From positions 1 to 64,000 of the forward strand of contig JAUSBC010000071.1 in the NCBI GenBank assembly GCA_030652215.1: 64,000 nt of DNA, read 5' to 3'. A program made the translations under genes and the position numbers. Of this stretch, positions 1 through 8,946 are shown piece after piece. Position 1 is the stretch's first letter. Every line of letters starts with the position of its first letter. This DNA is from Sideroxyarcus sp. (GTDB lineage Bacteria; Pseudomonadota; Gammaproteobacteria; Burkholderiales; Gallionellaceae). Under the pieces are notes generated by a model. It was not told where the DNA came from, made no database searches, and saw only the letters and a program-made list of their open reading frames with translations.

Positions 1-765
1 AAAGACCCGAACAATCCCGGTTCACTGGGTATGGCGATTTCCGAAGCCGTGGAAGAAGCCGCCTCGCGCGCCGACACCAACTATGCGCTGGGTTCGGTAC
101 TCAACCATGTGCTGCTGCACCAGACCATCATCGGTCTGGAAGCCAAGAAGCAATTCGAGATGGCAGGCGACTATCCCGACATGGTGTTCGCACCCTGCGG
201 CGGCGGGTCCAACTTCGGCGGCGTGGCTTTCCCGTTCTTTGCCGACAAGGCCGCAGGCAAGAACGTGCGCCTGGTCGCGGTGGAACCCACCTCATGCCCC
301 ACGCTTACCAAGGGCACCTACGCGTACGACTTCGGCGATACGGCAGGATTCACACCGCTGATGAAGATGTACACGCTGGGCAGCAATTTCATGCCGCCCA
401 GCATCCACGCGGGCGGGCTGCGCTATCACGGCGATTCGCCGCTGGTGTCGCAGCTCTATCACGAGGGTTTGATCGAGGCCGTTGCCGTGCCGCAACTGGC
501 CACGTTTGAAGCGGGCGTGCAATTCGCGCGCGCGGAAGGCATCATCCCCGCGCCGGAATCCAACCATGCCATCCGTGCCTGTATCGACGAGGCGCTGCGC
601 TGCAAGGCGACCGGAGAGAAGAAGACGCTGTTCTTCAACCTGTCCGGTCACGGCCACTTCGACATGGCTGCTTACGACAAGTACTTCGCGGGCCAGCTGG
701 ACGACCACACTTATCCGGACGAAGACCTGCGCGCCTCGCTGGCGAAACTGCCGAAAGTGGGTTGA
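1..765 (+). CDS. trpB: Tryptophan synthase beta-type protein (TrpB2-like), 3' part
   Basis: The reading frame is open from base 1, so the N-terminal part (probably with the PLP lysine) lies outside the window. About 254 C-terminal residues remain of a family usually near 420-450. The glycine-rich phosphate-binding segment APCGGGSNFGG and the final FFNLSGHGHFD are typical of the TrpB-related (TrpB2) group of PLP enzymes, which condense indole with serine. Insert segments such as LRYHGDSPLVSQLYHEG fit TrpB2 better than classical TrpB. No trpA is visible. Composition is GC-rich, unlike the island downstream, so this is probably host chromosome. Whether it is the main biosynthetic TrpB or an accessory indole-salvage enzyme cannot be judged here. 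Confidence 0.9.
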   Translation, partial: KDPNNPGSLGMAISEAVEEAASRADTNYALGSVLNHVLLHQTIIGLEAKKQFEMAGDYPDMVFAPCGGGSNFGGVAFPFFADKAAGKNVRLVAVEPTSCPTLTKGTYAYDFGDTAGFTPLMKMYTLGSNFMPPSIHAGGLRYHGDSPLVSQLYHEGLIEAVAVPQLATFEAGVQFARAEGIIPAPESNHAIRACIDEALRCKATGEKKTLFFNLSGHGHFDMAAYDKYFAGQLDDHTYPDEDLRASLAKLPKVG

Positions 766-771
766 ACCAAG

Positions 772-883
772 GTAGGGTGGGCACGTTTCATGTGCCCACG
801 CGTTGATCGTTGATTTGATCTTTGAGTTAGCCGGGGATTGTTGGGTAGTAACCGCGTGGGCACCAACAACGTGCCCACTCTAC
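772..883. repeat. Inverted pair of about 31-bp dispersed-repeat units
   Basis: The unit at 772-802 reads GTAGGGTGGGCACG, then a short spacer, then GTGCCCACGCG. The unit at 853-883 is close to its reverse complement (CGCGTGGGCAC, spacer, CGTGCCCACTCTAC). Each unit is itself a hairpin (GTGGGCAC/GTGCCCAC), and together they form a larger cruciform-capable structure about 110 bp long. It sits just after the trpB stop and before the convergent cyclase gene. This resembles REP/BIME-type intergenic repeats. It might also act as a bidirectional terminator, but there is no clear U tract. Confidence 0.75.
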
Positions 884-941
884 GCATTGCCGGCCAAAGT
901 GCATTGATGCAGGAAATCCGGGCAGTCGTCAGGCTGCCCGT

Positions 942-2051
942 TCAGTTAGAAACGGACACGCAATTCCGCCCATTTTTCTTGGCGACATACACACCCTCAT
1001 CCGCCGCCTTGATCAGCGCTTCAAAATTGGGCATTCCCGCTTTGCGCGCCGCCACGCCTATGCTGATGCTGCCGCGCCACTCGCCGCCGCCAGTGGGCAC
1101 GCGCAATTCGGCAATGGACGAACGCAGTTTTTCCGCGAGCCGCGCCGCACCGTCCAGTTGGGTGTGCGGGCAGATCACAAAAAACTCATCCCCTCCCAGC
1201 CTGCACACGATGTCATCGGTACGCACCGCGTAGCGCAAGCTTCTGGCCAATTGCCGCAACACCTCGTCTCCCGCATCGTGCCCGTGATTGTCGTTGACCT
1301 GCTTGAAGCCGTCGGCATCGACCATCATGCAGACCAGGGACGTGTCTTCCTTAATGGATTCTTCCCAGGCCAGCGCCAGCTGGCGCATGGCATGACGCCG
1401 ATTGGGCAATCCGGTGAGTACATCGGTCAATGCGATCTCTTCCAGTTGCCGGTTGGCGATGGCCAGTTCCCGGGTGCGTTCCGCAACCCGTGATTCCAGC
1501 GTCTGGTTCAGCAGGAGCAATTCCCGGTTGCGTTCCGACACTTGCCGGAACAGGCCGTTGAGCGCATGCAGCAGAGGCTCCACGGCACCTTCCTTCATGC
1601 GCTCTTCGGCCACGTAAGCCTCGGCCGCCGTTTGCCCGGCACGTATCGCGGCGACCTGTTTTGCCATGCACTGGTCCGACCCGAGAATGTGATAGGCAAG
1701 CCAATAGATCAGGAACTTCAGCAGCGGTTTCGCTGTGGCGGCATTGTCGGGCGAGATGACAGCGTGCATCTGTGCGACTTCCTGGAAGAAATTGTCGTGC
1801 TCGTGCCGGTGATGCGCAAGGTGGCGCGGGTCCAGTCCGGTCTTGTCCATGAGCGATTCTTCTTCGGCGAAATGATACTTGGCATACGCCGCCAGTTCGC
1901 TGAACACTTTCTCGATGTCATCGAATGACGCGCCTTCCGGTCGTGTCAGCAATTCCCCGAACTGGTTGATGACATCGACCAGATGGTGGTGCTGTACGTC
2001 GACTTCGGTCAGGCCGGTGACAAAATGCTTGTCCCAGACGAATGAATCCAT
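942..2051 (-). CDS. Hemerythrin-domain diguanylate cyclase
   Basis: Predicted 369-aa protein that makes c-di-GMP from GTP. Residues 1-135 form a bacteriohemerythrin domain: H60FAEE64 and H121ILGSD126 match the HxxxE and HxxxxD iron ligands, with a His-rich stretch at 77-85. A coiled coil (about 170-205) links it to a GGDEF domain with an intact GGDEF at 286-290. An RTDD motif lies five residues upstream (277-280), matching the product-inhibition I-site RxxD. The frame is open further upstream, but ATG at 2051 is chosen because AAGGAGG lies just before it. The diiron site suggests oxygen- or redox-sensitive control of cyclase activity (inference). It lies 37 bp downstream of the comM fragment, on the same strand. 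Confidence 0.9.
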   Translation of the reverse strand: MDSFVWDKHFVTGLTEVDVQHHHLVDVINQFGELLTRPEGASFDDIEKVFSELAAYAKYHFAEEESLMDKTGLDPRHLAHHRHEHDNFFQEVAQMHAVISPDNAATAKPLLKFLIYWLAYHILGSDQCMAKQVAAIRAGQTAAEAYVAEERMKEGAVEPLLHALNGLFRQVSERNRELLLLNQTLESRVAERTRELAIANRQLEEIALTDVLTGLPNRRHAMRQLALAWEESIKEDTSLVCMMVDADGFKQVNDNHGHDAGDEVLRQLARSLRYAVRTDDIVCRLGGDEFFVICPHTQLDGAARLAEKLRSSIAELRVPTGGGEWRGSISIGVAARKAGMPNFEALIKAADEGVYVAKKNGRNCVSVSN

Positions 2052-2088
2052 GCTTGTTCCTCCTTCCGCGGATTGCCGCGGATCCCTG

Positions 2089-2753
2089 TTATTGTGGGGC
2101 CAGCTTGTCCATCCTCCTGTACTGCACCGCCTCGGCAATGTGGGCGGTTTCAATTTCTTTCCTGTCTGCCAGATCGGCAATGGTGCGCGCCACCTTGAGC
2201 ACGCGGTGATAGGCGCGTGCCGACAGGTTCAGGCGCGTAATCGCCTGGCGCAGCAAAGCTTCGCCCTGTGCATCGGGGACGCACCAGCTCTCGATTTCGG
2301 TGACCGACAGTTGCGCATTGGGCTTCTCCTGCCGCACCAATTGGCGTTGCCGGGCAGCCTCCACGCGCTGCCGGATATCCGCACTGCGCTCGCCGTCCGA
2401 TTGTCCGAGCAAATCTTCCTGAGCCACGGCGGGCACTTCAATCTGGATGTCGATGCGGTCCAGCAACGGGCCGGAGATCTTGCCGCGATAGCGCGCCACC
2501 TGATCGGGTGTGCAGCGGCATTTGCCGTTGTAGTGGCCGAGGTAGCCGCAGGGACACGGGTTCATTGCGGCAAGCAATTGAAACTGCGCCTTGAAATCGG
2601 CGCGCCGCGCCGCGCGCGAGATGGTGATGCGCCCGCTTTCCAGCGGCTCGCGCAGCACCTCCAGCACACCACGATTGAATTCCGGCAACTCGTCCAGAAA
2701 CAGCACACCGTGCATCGCCACCGAAATTTCTCCGGGACGCGGGTTGCTGCCGC
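2089..2753 (-). pseudogene. comM: comM (yifB family) 3' fragment, cut by transposon insertion
   Basis: C-terminal part (about 221 of roughly 500 residues) of the ComM/YifB Mg-chelatase-like AAA+ helicase, which helps branch migration during natural transformation. Visible signatures are SNPRPGEIS, the Walker B block GVLFLDELPEF, MNPCPCGY, CRCTPDQVARYRGKISGPLLDRID, and the C-terminal chelatase helical domain. The Walker A half is missing. Reading stops being ComM-like exactly at 2753, where the transposon end begins. comM is a known preferred target of Tn6022/AbaR-type Tn7-like elements, so this is a target interruption. The 5' half of comM was not found in the window. Confidence 0.93.
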
Positions 2754-2815
2754 TGTAATTTCCATAATTATTTGCGACAATCCGATAAACCATACAGATA
2801 TATTTGCGAATGACT
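2754..2815 (+). repeat. Transposon left end with two TnsB-binding-like repeats
   Basis: After the terminal TGT, the 9-mer TATTTGCGA occurs twice in the same orientation, at 2769-2777 and 2801-2809, 32 bp apart. Each is preceded by AT-rich sequence. Repeats of this kind are where TnsB binds Tn7-type ends. The second copy ends one base before the tnsA ATG at 2810, so end binding could also repress tnsA transcription or translation (inference). Confidence 0.65.
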
Positions 2816-3481
2816 GACCATCCACACCTCCCAGTAAGAGTTATTCCCATCGGCACCCGTAGCATCACTGGGACCATGCCCGGTGGCGCAAGGTTCGAAT
2901 CGGCTCTCGAACGCGATCTGATGTACATCCTGCGCTTCGATATCAACGTTGACAAATACATAGCCCAGCCCGTAAAGATCGAATATCGGGACAAAGACGG
3001 CAAATTGAGAAGCTACACCCCAGATATTGTCATATATCACCGCAAGGATATTCTGCCGGCTAAGAATATGCCAACTATTCTTGGTGAAGTGAAGTACCGC
3101 GACGATCTACGTAAGAACTTCAAAGAACTCCGGCCGAAGTTCAAGGCGGCTATCCACTATGCCAAGGAGCGTGGCTGGCAATTCAAACTGCTTACCGACC
3201 GGGAAATTCGAACTCCCTATTTGGTGAATGCGAAATTCCTGCTGGGGTACAAAAATCCGGATCCTTATCCAAAATTCGAAATTGTGCAGATGGTGCTGGA
3301 CCGGGTACGTGAATTGCGGGAAACGGATGTGGAAACCTTGCTTGTCTCTATCTATCGGGACAAGTGGAATCAAGCTGAGTTGTTACCAGTAGTATGGCAT
3401 CTGATCGCCATACGTCGTATTGGGAACGATTTGACTCAGCCAATTACGATGCGCAGCAAGATTTGGCGCATGGGGGAATAA
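2810..3481 (+). CDS. tnsA: TnsA-like transposon endonuclease
   Basis: Predicted 223-aa protein that cuts the 5' ends of the transposon, giving cut-and-paste transposition with TnsB. The restriction-endonuclease-fold catalytic set is visible: E34 (SALERDL), D72 (TPDIVIY) and E93-x-K95 (GEVKYRDD). A TnsA C-terminal domain, which normally contacts TnsC, follows from about residue 130. ATG at 2810 is preferred over the upstream TTG at 2804, although no strong ribosome-binding site is seen for either. The start abuts the second end repeat. tnsB begins 1 bp after its stop. Confidence 0.9.
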   Translation: MTDHPHLPVRVIPIGTRSITGTMPGGARFESALERDLMYILRFDINVDKYIAQPVKIEYRDKDGKLRSYTPDIVIYHRKDILPAKNMPTILGEVKYRDDLRKNFKELRPKFKAAIHYAKERGWQFKLLTDREIRTPYLVNAKFLLGYKNPDPYPKFEIVQMVLDRVRELRETDVETLLVSIYRDKWNQAELLPVVWHLIAIRRIGNDLTQPITMRSKIWRMGE

Positions 3482-3482
3482 A

Positions 3483-5366
3483 ATGGCTTTAGGCGAAATC
3501 AAACTGATACCGGGTTACACCGTTCTCTATCAGGGCAAGCAGTACGTCATTCTCGACATAGCAGGGCTCGATGCGGTCATTGCGAAGGAAGCGGTGTCAG
3601 GCAAAACAGAGCGCCTCCCTGTCAATCAATTGATGCCGGATCTGGTAGTCGGTAAGAAGGTTGTTCGACAGGATCTGTTGACCGTCAAAGATGAAGACTG
3701 GTTGGAAGCTCGACAGCGCTTTGAGCAAATTCGTCCCCTGCTAATGCTATCTGGAGGTAACCGAACCAAAGAAAAGGTGAAACGCGTCGCTGAGGAAAAC
3801 GAAGTCAACACAGCCACCATATATCGCTGGATAAGCGCATATGAAAAGACGGAGCTTGTTTCCTCCCTGCTCCGCTCAACTCGCAAAGATGCTGGCAGTT
3901 CACGTCTCGACCCAGAAGTCGAGAAGGTCATGAGGGAAGTAATTGAAAATGAGTACCTCACTGAAGAACAGCCCTCTCCCTCAGACGTTTGGGACAGCAT
4001 CAAGGAGCGCTGCCTAAAGCTCAAACTGCCAACACCTCACCAGAACACGCTCCGGAATCGCATCGCCTTGCTTTCGGAAGAGAAGAAGTTGGAGAAGAGG
4101 AAGGGCAAGAAGGCTGCCAAAGAGAAATTCACCCCGCACAAAGGGTCATTTCCAGGGGCTGACTATCCTCTTGCCGTCGAACAGATCGATCACACGCCAA
4201 TGGACGTCATCGTTGTGGATGACCAAGATCGAAAACCAATCGGTAGACCCTATCTAACTCTTGCGATAGATGTGCATAGCAAAATGGTTGGCGGCTACTA
4301 CATCAGTCTCGATCCACCAGGTGCTCTTTCGACCGGGTTATGTATTACGCATGCCGTCCTGCCTAAGGATCAGTGGCTAGCCAAGATGGACATTTCAACC
4401 CCATGGCCGGTTTGGGGACGAATGCGCGTCATTCACACCGATAATGCAAAAGAGTTCCGCGGAACGATGTTATCTAAGGCCTGCGACGAACATAACATCC
4501 AACTAGAACAGCGACCAAAGGGTGAACCTCAGTATGGTGGACACATAGAGCGCTCTTTCCGTACTTACATGAGTAAAGTACACACTTTGCCGGGAACCAC
4601 GCGTTCAAATGTCCAGGACAAGGGAGAATATGATTCTGAGGGTAATGCATGCATGACGCTTGCCGCACTTGAAAAGTGGTTCGCCATTTTTATCGTCGAG
4701 TATTACCACCAAAAGCCACACAAGGGGAATAACGGCGTTCCGCCAATTGTCGTATGGGAACGTGGAATACTAGGTAGCGAAGACTCCCCAGGCGTGGGTT
4801 TGCCCTCAAGAATTACTGATGAAACCAAATTCAAGCTTGATTTTCTGCCGTTCGAAATGCGGACTATCCAGGAATACGGCGTCGTGATCGAGGATATCTA
4901 CTATTACCACCCGGCTTTACAGCCTTGGATGCATGCCATTGATCCGGACGACATAAAGCGGAAGCGCAAATTTATCTGTAGATATGATCCGCGAGACCTA
5001 AGCACGATCTACTTCCTCGATCCAGATACGAAGGAATATGCAGCCATTCCGTACCGCGATATTACCAGGCCACCCATTAGTATTTGGGAGTTGCGTGCTG
5101 CCAAGAAGCAATTGGCTGACGAAGGCTATACCGTAATTAACGAAGAGTTGATTTTCGGCGCTGTCAGGAAGATGAAGGATATTGTCTCTTCCGAGAAAGC
5201 CATAACCAAAAAGGTTCGGAAACAACAAGCTCGCAGTAAGGGATGGAAGAAATCCAAGGAGCATATACCCCCACCGGCACAAGAGACCAATGACACTTCC
5301 AGCGCGGTGGATGATGACATATTCTCCAAACCGATTACTGCATTTGATATTCAGGAGGCCTCATGA
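3483..5366 (+). CDS. tnsB: TnsB-like DDE transposase
   Basis: Predicted 627-aa retroviral-integrase-fold transposase that cuts and joins the 3' transposon ends. A helix-turn-helix occupies about residues 95-120 (VAEENEVNTATIYRWISAYEK). The catalytic triad is D263 (AIDVHSK), D320 (HTDNAKEF) and E356 (GGHIERS), a DD(35)E spacing. A mu-type beta-barrel domain and a basic C-terminal tail follow; in this family the tail binds TnsC. It overlaps tnsC by 4 bp, indicating translational coupling. Confidence 0.93.
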   Translation: MALGEIKLIPGYTVLYQGKQYVILDIAGLDAVIAKEAVSGKTERLPVNQLMPDLVVGKKVVRQDLLTVKDEDWLEARQRFEQIRPLLMLSGGNRTKEKVKRVAEENEVNTATIYRWISAYEKTELVSSLLRSTRKDAGSSRLDPEVEKVMREVIENEYLTEEQPSPSDVWDSIKERCLKLKLPTPHQNTLRNRIALLSEEKKLEKRKGKKAAKEKFTPHKGSFPGADYPLAVEQIDHTPMDVIVVDDQDRKPIGRPYLTLAIDVHSKMVGGYYISLDPPGALSTGLCITHAVLPKDQWLAKMDISTPWPVWGRMRVIHTDNAKEFRGTMLSKACDEHNIQLEQRPKGEPQYGGHIERSFRTYMSKVHTLPGTTRSNVQDKGEYDSEGNACMTLAALEKWFAIFIVEYYHQKPHKGNNGVPPIVVWERGILGSEDSPGVGLPSRITDETKFKLDFLPFEMRTIQEYGVVIEDIYYYHPALQPWMHAIDPDDIKRKRKFICRYDPRDLSTIYFLDPDTKEYAAIPYRDITRPPISIWELRAAKKQLADEGYTVINEELIFGAVRKMKDIVSSEKAITKKVRKQQARSKGWKKSKEHIPPPAQETNDTSSAVDDDIFSKPITAFDIQEAS

Positions 5367-6268
5367 ATACCGGCGATCACCTTGCGCCGAAGGCTAGGCA
5401 AGCATTAGCTTTCTCCAACGAAGAGCGTATTCGGTACATTCTTGAAGATCGATGGGTTGGCTACACCAGGGCAAATGAAATAATCACCCGCCTGGAAGAT
5501 CTGCTGGTTCATCCCAAGATTGGGCGGATGCCAAACATGCTGATCACTGGCAAAACCAACAATGGCAAAAGCCACTTGGTGAAGCACTTCCGTGCACTGC
5601 ATCCGGCCACAGACAATCCAGCTGGCCAGGGAATCAAGGTCCCGGTGTTATACGTGGAGGCACCGGACAAGCCGGATATCTCTCATCTATACGGCACTAT
5701 TCTGGACACGCTGTTGGTTCCCCGCAAGCCGAATGAAAAGGAAATGAACCTGCAATCACAGGTCATCGATGTTTTGAAGCGGATCGATCTCGGAATCATC
5801 GTGATTGATGAAATGAACAATCTCGTTGCAGGTACACCACTCAGCCAGCGAGCCTTCCTCAACTCCATTAAGTACCTTGGTAACCAGATTCAGCGATCAA
5901 TCGTCGGCGTGGGTACTGCAGAGGTATTGATCGCATTGCAGGTGGATAAGCAGCTCTCGAACAGGTTCTTGCCGGCCACACTCACGACCTGGCAGCTGGA
6001 CACTGAATTCCTTCGACTTCTTGCAAGCCTGGAAAAGATGTTGCCACTGAGAAGCCCATCGAATCTGACGGAAAAGCATTTGGCGATGAAGCTGCACGCT
6101 ATGTCCGAGGGCATAATCGGTGAACTGTCCCTGTTGCTTAATACTGCTGCAATTTGGGTGATACGGAACACTAAGGATGGAAAACCAGAGTGCATAGATA
6201 AAGCAGCTCTTGATGGGTGTGGATTTATCCCTTCCGCAAGTCGAAGAAGTGAGGCCAACAAGGTATGA
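5363..6268 (+). CDS. tnsC: TnsC/TniB-like AAA+ transposition regulator
   Basis: Predicted 301-aa ATPase that links the target selector to the transposase. Walker A GKTNNGKS is at 63-70, and Walker B IIVIDE ends at D149-E150, followed by the TniB-family NNL segment. At 301 aa it is nearer to TniB than to the longer TnsC of Tn7. It overlaps tnsB and tniQ by 4 bp each, so the four genes are one transcription and translation unit. Confidence 0.92.
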   Translation: MNTGDHLAPKARQALAFSNEERIRYILEDRWVGYTRANEIITRLEDLLVHPKIGRMPNMLITGKTNNGKSHLVKHFRALHPATDNPAGQGIKVPVLYVEAPDKPDISHLYGTILDTLLVPRKPNEKEMNLQSQVIDVLKRIDLGIIVIDEMNNLVAGTPLSQRAFLNSIKYLGNQIQRSIVGVGTAEVLIALQVDKQLSNRFLPATLTTWQLDTEFLRLLASLEKMLPLRSPSNLTEKHLAMKLHAMSEGIIGELSLLLNTAAIWVIRNTKDGKPECIDKAALDGCGFIPSASRRSEANKV

Positions 6269-7863
6269 CCCTTCCAGGCCTTAGCGGAAACCTTTGGCCT
6301 GTGCATCTGAAACCATTTCCGGATGAGCTGCTATCGTCCTGGCTAGTTCGCTTGGCTCATGGGCATGGCCTGAAGCTGCAGACCTTTTGCGCCCTTGTAT
6401 TCGGGCGCGACAAATCGATGTGGAACAGAGATATCGACAAGATGGCACCGGACTGGTTGATATCCAAGCTTGTTGAATGCACTGGTGCGTCACTGCAGAC
6501 GGTTGTGGAAACGACCCTGAAATCCTATGAGGGCGTTCTTTATGAGCATCATCAGCCCAATGGGAACACGAAGTGGATATTGCCGTTGGGGGTGTATCAC
6601 CGTGCGCGACGCGTACGAGGCCTACAGTTTTGCCCGCATTGCTTGGCGGAGGATGTGGAACCATATTTCCGCAAGCGCTGGCGCTTGGCCCTCTCAACTC
6701 TATGCACGAAGCATAATTGCTACTTACTGGATGCTTGCCCGCAATGTGAATCGCCCTTGGCGCCTCATCGAGCCGATATGCAAGGTAGGGAATTCTACCC
6801 TCACGGCTTTTTGATAGCTCACTGCTGGAAGTGCGGAGTCGACTTGCGGTCGGCCTCTGTAGCCAGAATTGAAGAAAGCAGTTCGGTAACTTTGCAGGTT
6901 CAGTTAGAGTCTGCGCTAGAGCATGGCTTTTCGGATTGGGCAGAAAACCCTGGCATGCACTCCATTGTGCTCTTCGAGGGATTGCGGGAGCTGATTGCGG
7001 GAATCACTTCCAAACAAACGCGCGAACGTTTGAAGAGATCGGCGCGACTAAACGGCAGAACTCTGGATGATTGGCCTCGCACGCAGTTTGAATTGGCTGC
7101 GCAGTCACATAGACGAGCTGTATTCCGAGTGCTCGCCACAGTGCTGGAGAACTGGCCAGCCAATTTCGCCCATCTGATCCATGAGTGCAAGTTGCGTTAT
7201 GCCGATTTAAAGGGGGATAGCGACCAACGGATGTTTTGGTTTGAGGATGTGATACGGCGAGAAGCTGGAAGCGGATATGCTGCAATTGGTTCGGATGAAG
7301 CCTATTCAATTTGCGATGCAGTGATTGCAAAACACGGGCGATTCTCACAAGGCAAGGCAAAAAGTCTTTCCGGGCGGGATATTTCTTTGCACCTTCCAGA
7401 TCGCAAAGTGAGTCCTGTTTCGGATGATGTGTATGAGGACCTTCTTACATTCATTGATCATCAAGTAGCTGGAACTTTGGACAAGACAAGGCGGGCCTGC
7501 CTAATCAGGGACAAGATAATGTTTGCTTGTGGCCGAATGTTGGGTTTGAGCGAAGGTGGTTTGGCTAAGCTAACAATTGATCAGATTCGTTCGATTGTTC
7601 CAGAGAAGGCTCAACTCAGTTTTGTCGATGTGGCTCGAACTCCAGGTCAAGTGCGAGGTTGGGTTGAGTGGTATTTCGACACGATGCGTCCACTCTTGTA
7701 CCCAAACCCTGATGTTGACTACGTGTTTACTTCTGTTGGAACACGAAGTGGGTTCAGTCATAGTGCAGTGTGCGCGCGATTTAGCAAGGCTGTAGATGCA
7801 GCAATGCTAAGGCGCGCAATTCCCAACTATCGATGCTGGGTTTATGGCGTGACACCGCCATAA
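6265..7863 (+). CDS. tniQ: TniQ/TnsD-like target selector with tyrosine-recombinase-like C-terminus
   Basis: Predicted 532-aa protein. The N-terminal TniQ domain (1-200) has PFPDELLSSWLVRLA and zinc ligands C123/C126, C147/H150, C158/C161 and C187/C190. Residues 408-515 look like the middle of an XerC/D-type catalytic domain: a LIRDKIMF helix start, LGLSEGGLAKLTIDQI, and YVFTS followed by a FSHSAVCARFSKAV helix. The first catalytic Arg position (GLR in recombinases) is Ser here, and the protein stops before any HxxR or Tyr, so it cannot be a working recombinase. Tn6022-like elements are reported to target comM with TnsF, an inactivated tyrosine recombinase. This protein may be a TniQ-TnsF fusion (inference). 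Confidence 0.85.
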   Translation: MTLPGLSGNLWPVHLKPFPDELLSSWLVRLAHGHGLKLQTFCALVFGRDKSMWNRDIDKMAPDWLISKLVECTGASLQTVVETTLKSYEGVLYEHHQPNGNTKWILPLGVYHRARRVRGLQFCPHCLAEDVEPYFRKRWRLALSTLCTKHNCYLLDACPQCESPLAPHRADMQGREFYPHGFLIAHCWKCGVDLRSASVARIEESSSVTLQVQLESALEHGFSDWAENPGMHSIVLFEGLRELIAGITSKQTRERLKRSARLNGRTLDDWPRTQFELAAQSHRRAVFRVLATVLENWPANFAHLIHECKLRYADLKGDSDQRMFWFEDVIRREAGSGYAAIGSDEAYSICDAVIAKHGRFSQGKAKSLSGRDISLHLPDRKVSPVSDDVYEDLLTFIDHQVAGTLDKTRRACLIRDKIMFACGRMLGLSEGGLAKLTIDQIRSIVPEKAQLSFVDVARTPGQVRGWVEWYFDTMRPLLYPNPDVDYVFTSVGTRSGFSHSAVCARFSKAVDAAMLRRAIPNYRCWVYGVTPP

Positions 7864-7932
7864 ACCAAATATTCAACCTGATATGGCTTCCATCGTTAAT
7901 AATGTTGTCTATTGAGATAAAGGAAATGGTCT

Positions 7933-8946
7933 ATGGACCTCACAGCAAGTTCAGTTCAACAGCTAGTTGTACATCGTATCGGAAATAAGTTGCGGGATGA
8001 AATTCTGAAACTATCAAATTCCGAATCACCGGTAAATGAGGAGCTGTCTGGCCTCCTTTTGGGTGGATACCTCCATGGAATCTCCTCTGATAAGAACGAA
8101 TTCCACTTTCATCATGAGACCGACCTAGCGCTCAATGAAACTCGCTTTTACGTCGGCCAATATTTTAGTGGCAAGATTGACTTCCTTGAGGCGTCACGTC
8201 GTTTAGCGACTCACCTTTATGAGAACTCTCTACATCCGAATATTAGGCAGGGCGATCTGCTTGTTATATTATTTGAAGGAATTTCCTTTAATAATCGAAC
8301 GCAGCGGGCACTTGGCATCTTCAAATCAGAGGTGTTGGATAACTACCTCACTGTTGCAGATGAGAATGGTAGTTTAAGCGTCATACCTAGCGTTGGTATT
8401 AATCCTAACCTGATTGACAAGGGCGCACTTATTCTTGAACACGAGGATATTGTTTTTGCACTCGACCGGTTTGGTAACAAGACGAAGTTCTGGATAGACG
8501 ACTTCCTTAAGGTTAAGAAATCGGCGGATGCAGCAACATGCAGCAAAATGTTGTCGTTCATTGCCGGCAAGGTCGCTGAGGCGATTCAGGATCCGTTACA
8601 GAGGCAACGTTACAGCGAGTCAATCGCAACACTGTGTGAAAGCAATGATCAGCTTGATATTGCTACGCTTGCAGATGCTTCGCGAGATTTCGTTGAGCCG
8701 GAGGCCTACGAGGCCACCCTATCGAAAGCACATCGTCGTTTCGGACTCAGTGACTCAGAAAATATCTCGGCAAATAGCACTAAGATTAGCAAAAGTCTAA
8801 CAAAAAGGCTTTCTAAGCTTGAGCTACGCCATGGCATTAGTTTGTTACTTCCAGAGGGTATCAACCTCTCAGATGTTCAAGTTGTAGAAGGTCCTGATAA
8901 CGAACTGATATTCACTATACGAATGAGGAGACAACATGAGCGGTGA
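7933..8946 (+). CDS. Nucleoid-associated protein, NA37/NdpA (YejK)-like
   Basis: Predicted 337-aa protein. The N-terminus (LVVHRIGNKLRDE) and overall plan match the 37-kDa nucleoid-associated family, which binds DNA. The family also turns up beside nucleases in several mobile defence loci. The start ATG at 7933 follows AAAGGA. It overlaps the next gene by 11 bp, so the three genes 7933-10998 are probably one operon with coupled translation. It lies 70 bp after tniQ, in the usual cargo position of a Tn7-like element. Composition is AT-richer than comM. A purely chromosomal role cannot be excluded. Confidence 0.7.
   Translation: MDLTASSVQQLVVHRIGNKLRDEILKLSNSESPVNEELSGLLLGGYLHGISSDKNEFHFHHETDLALNETRFYVGQYFSGKIDFLEASRRLATHLYENSLHPNIRQGDLLVILFEGISFNNRTQRALGIFKSEVLDNYLTVADENGSLSVIPSVGINPNLIDKGALILEHEDIVFALDRFGNKTKFWIDDFLKVKKSADAATCSKMLSFIAGKVAEAIQDPLQRQRYSESIATLCESNDQLDIATLADASRDFVEPEAYEATLSKAHRRFGLSDSENISANSTKISKSLTKRLSKLELRHGISLLLPEGINLSDVQVVEGPDNELIFTIRMRRQHER

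Larger units (their letters stand above)
2754..7863 (+). mobile_element. Tn7-like transposon, comM-targeting type: left end and transposition module
   Basis: The element starts with TGT at 2754, directly against comM, and runs through tnsA, tnsB, tnsC and tniQ, all rightward and overlapping or nearly so. The five bases before the end (GCCGC, 2749-2753) are the candidate target-site duplication. From memory this resembles the ACCGC duplicated by AbaR-type islands in comM. Cargo must extend beyond 7863, but no matching right end (ACA followed by GCCGC and comM 5' sequence) was found up to 64000. The element is therefore either larger than 61 kb or was rearranged. The end coordinate here marks only the transposition genes. 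Confidence 0.88.
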
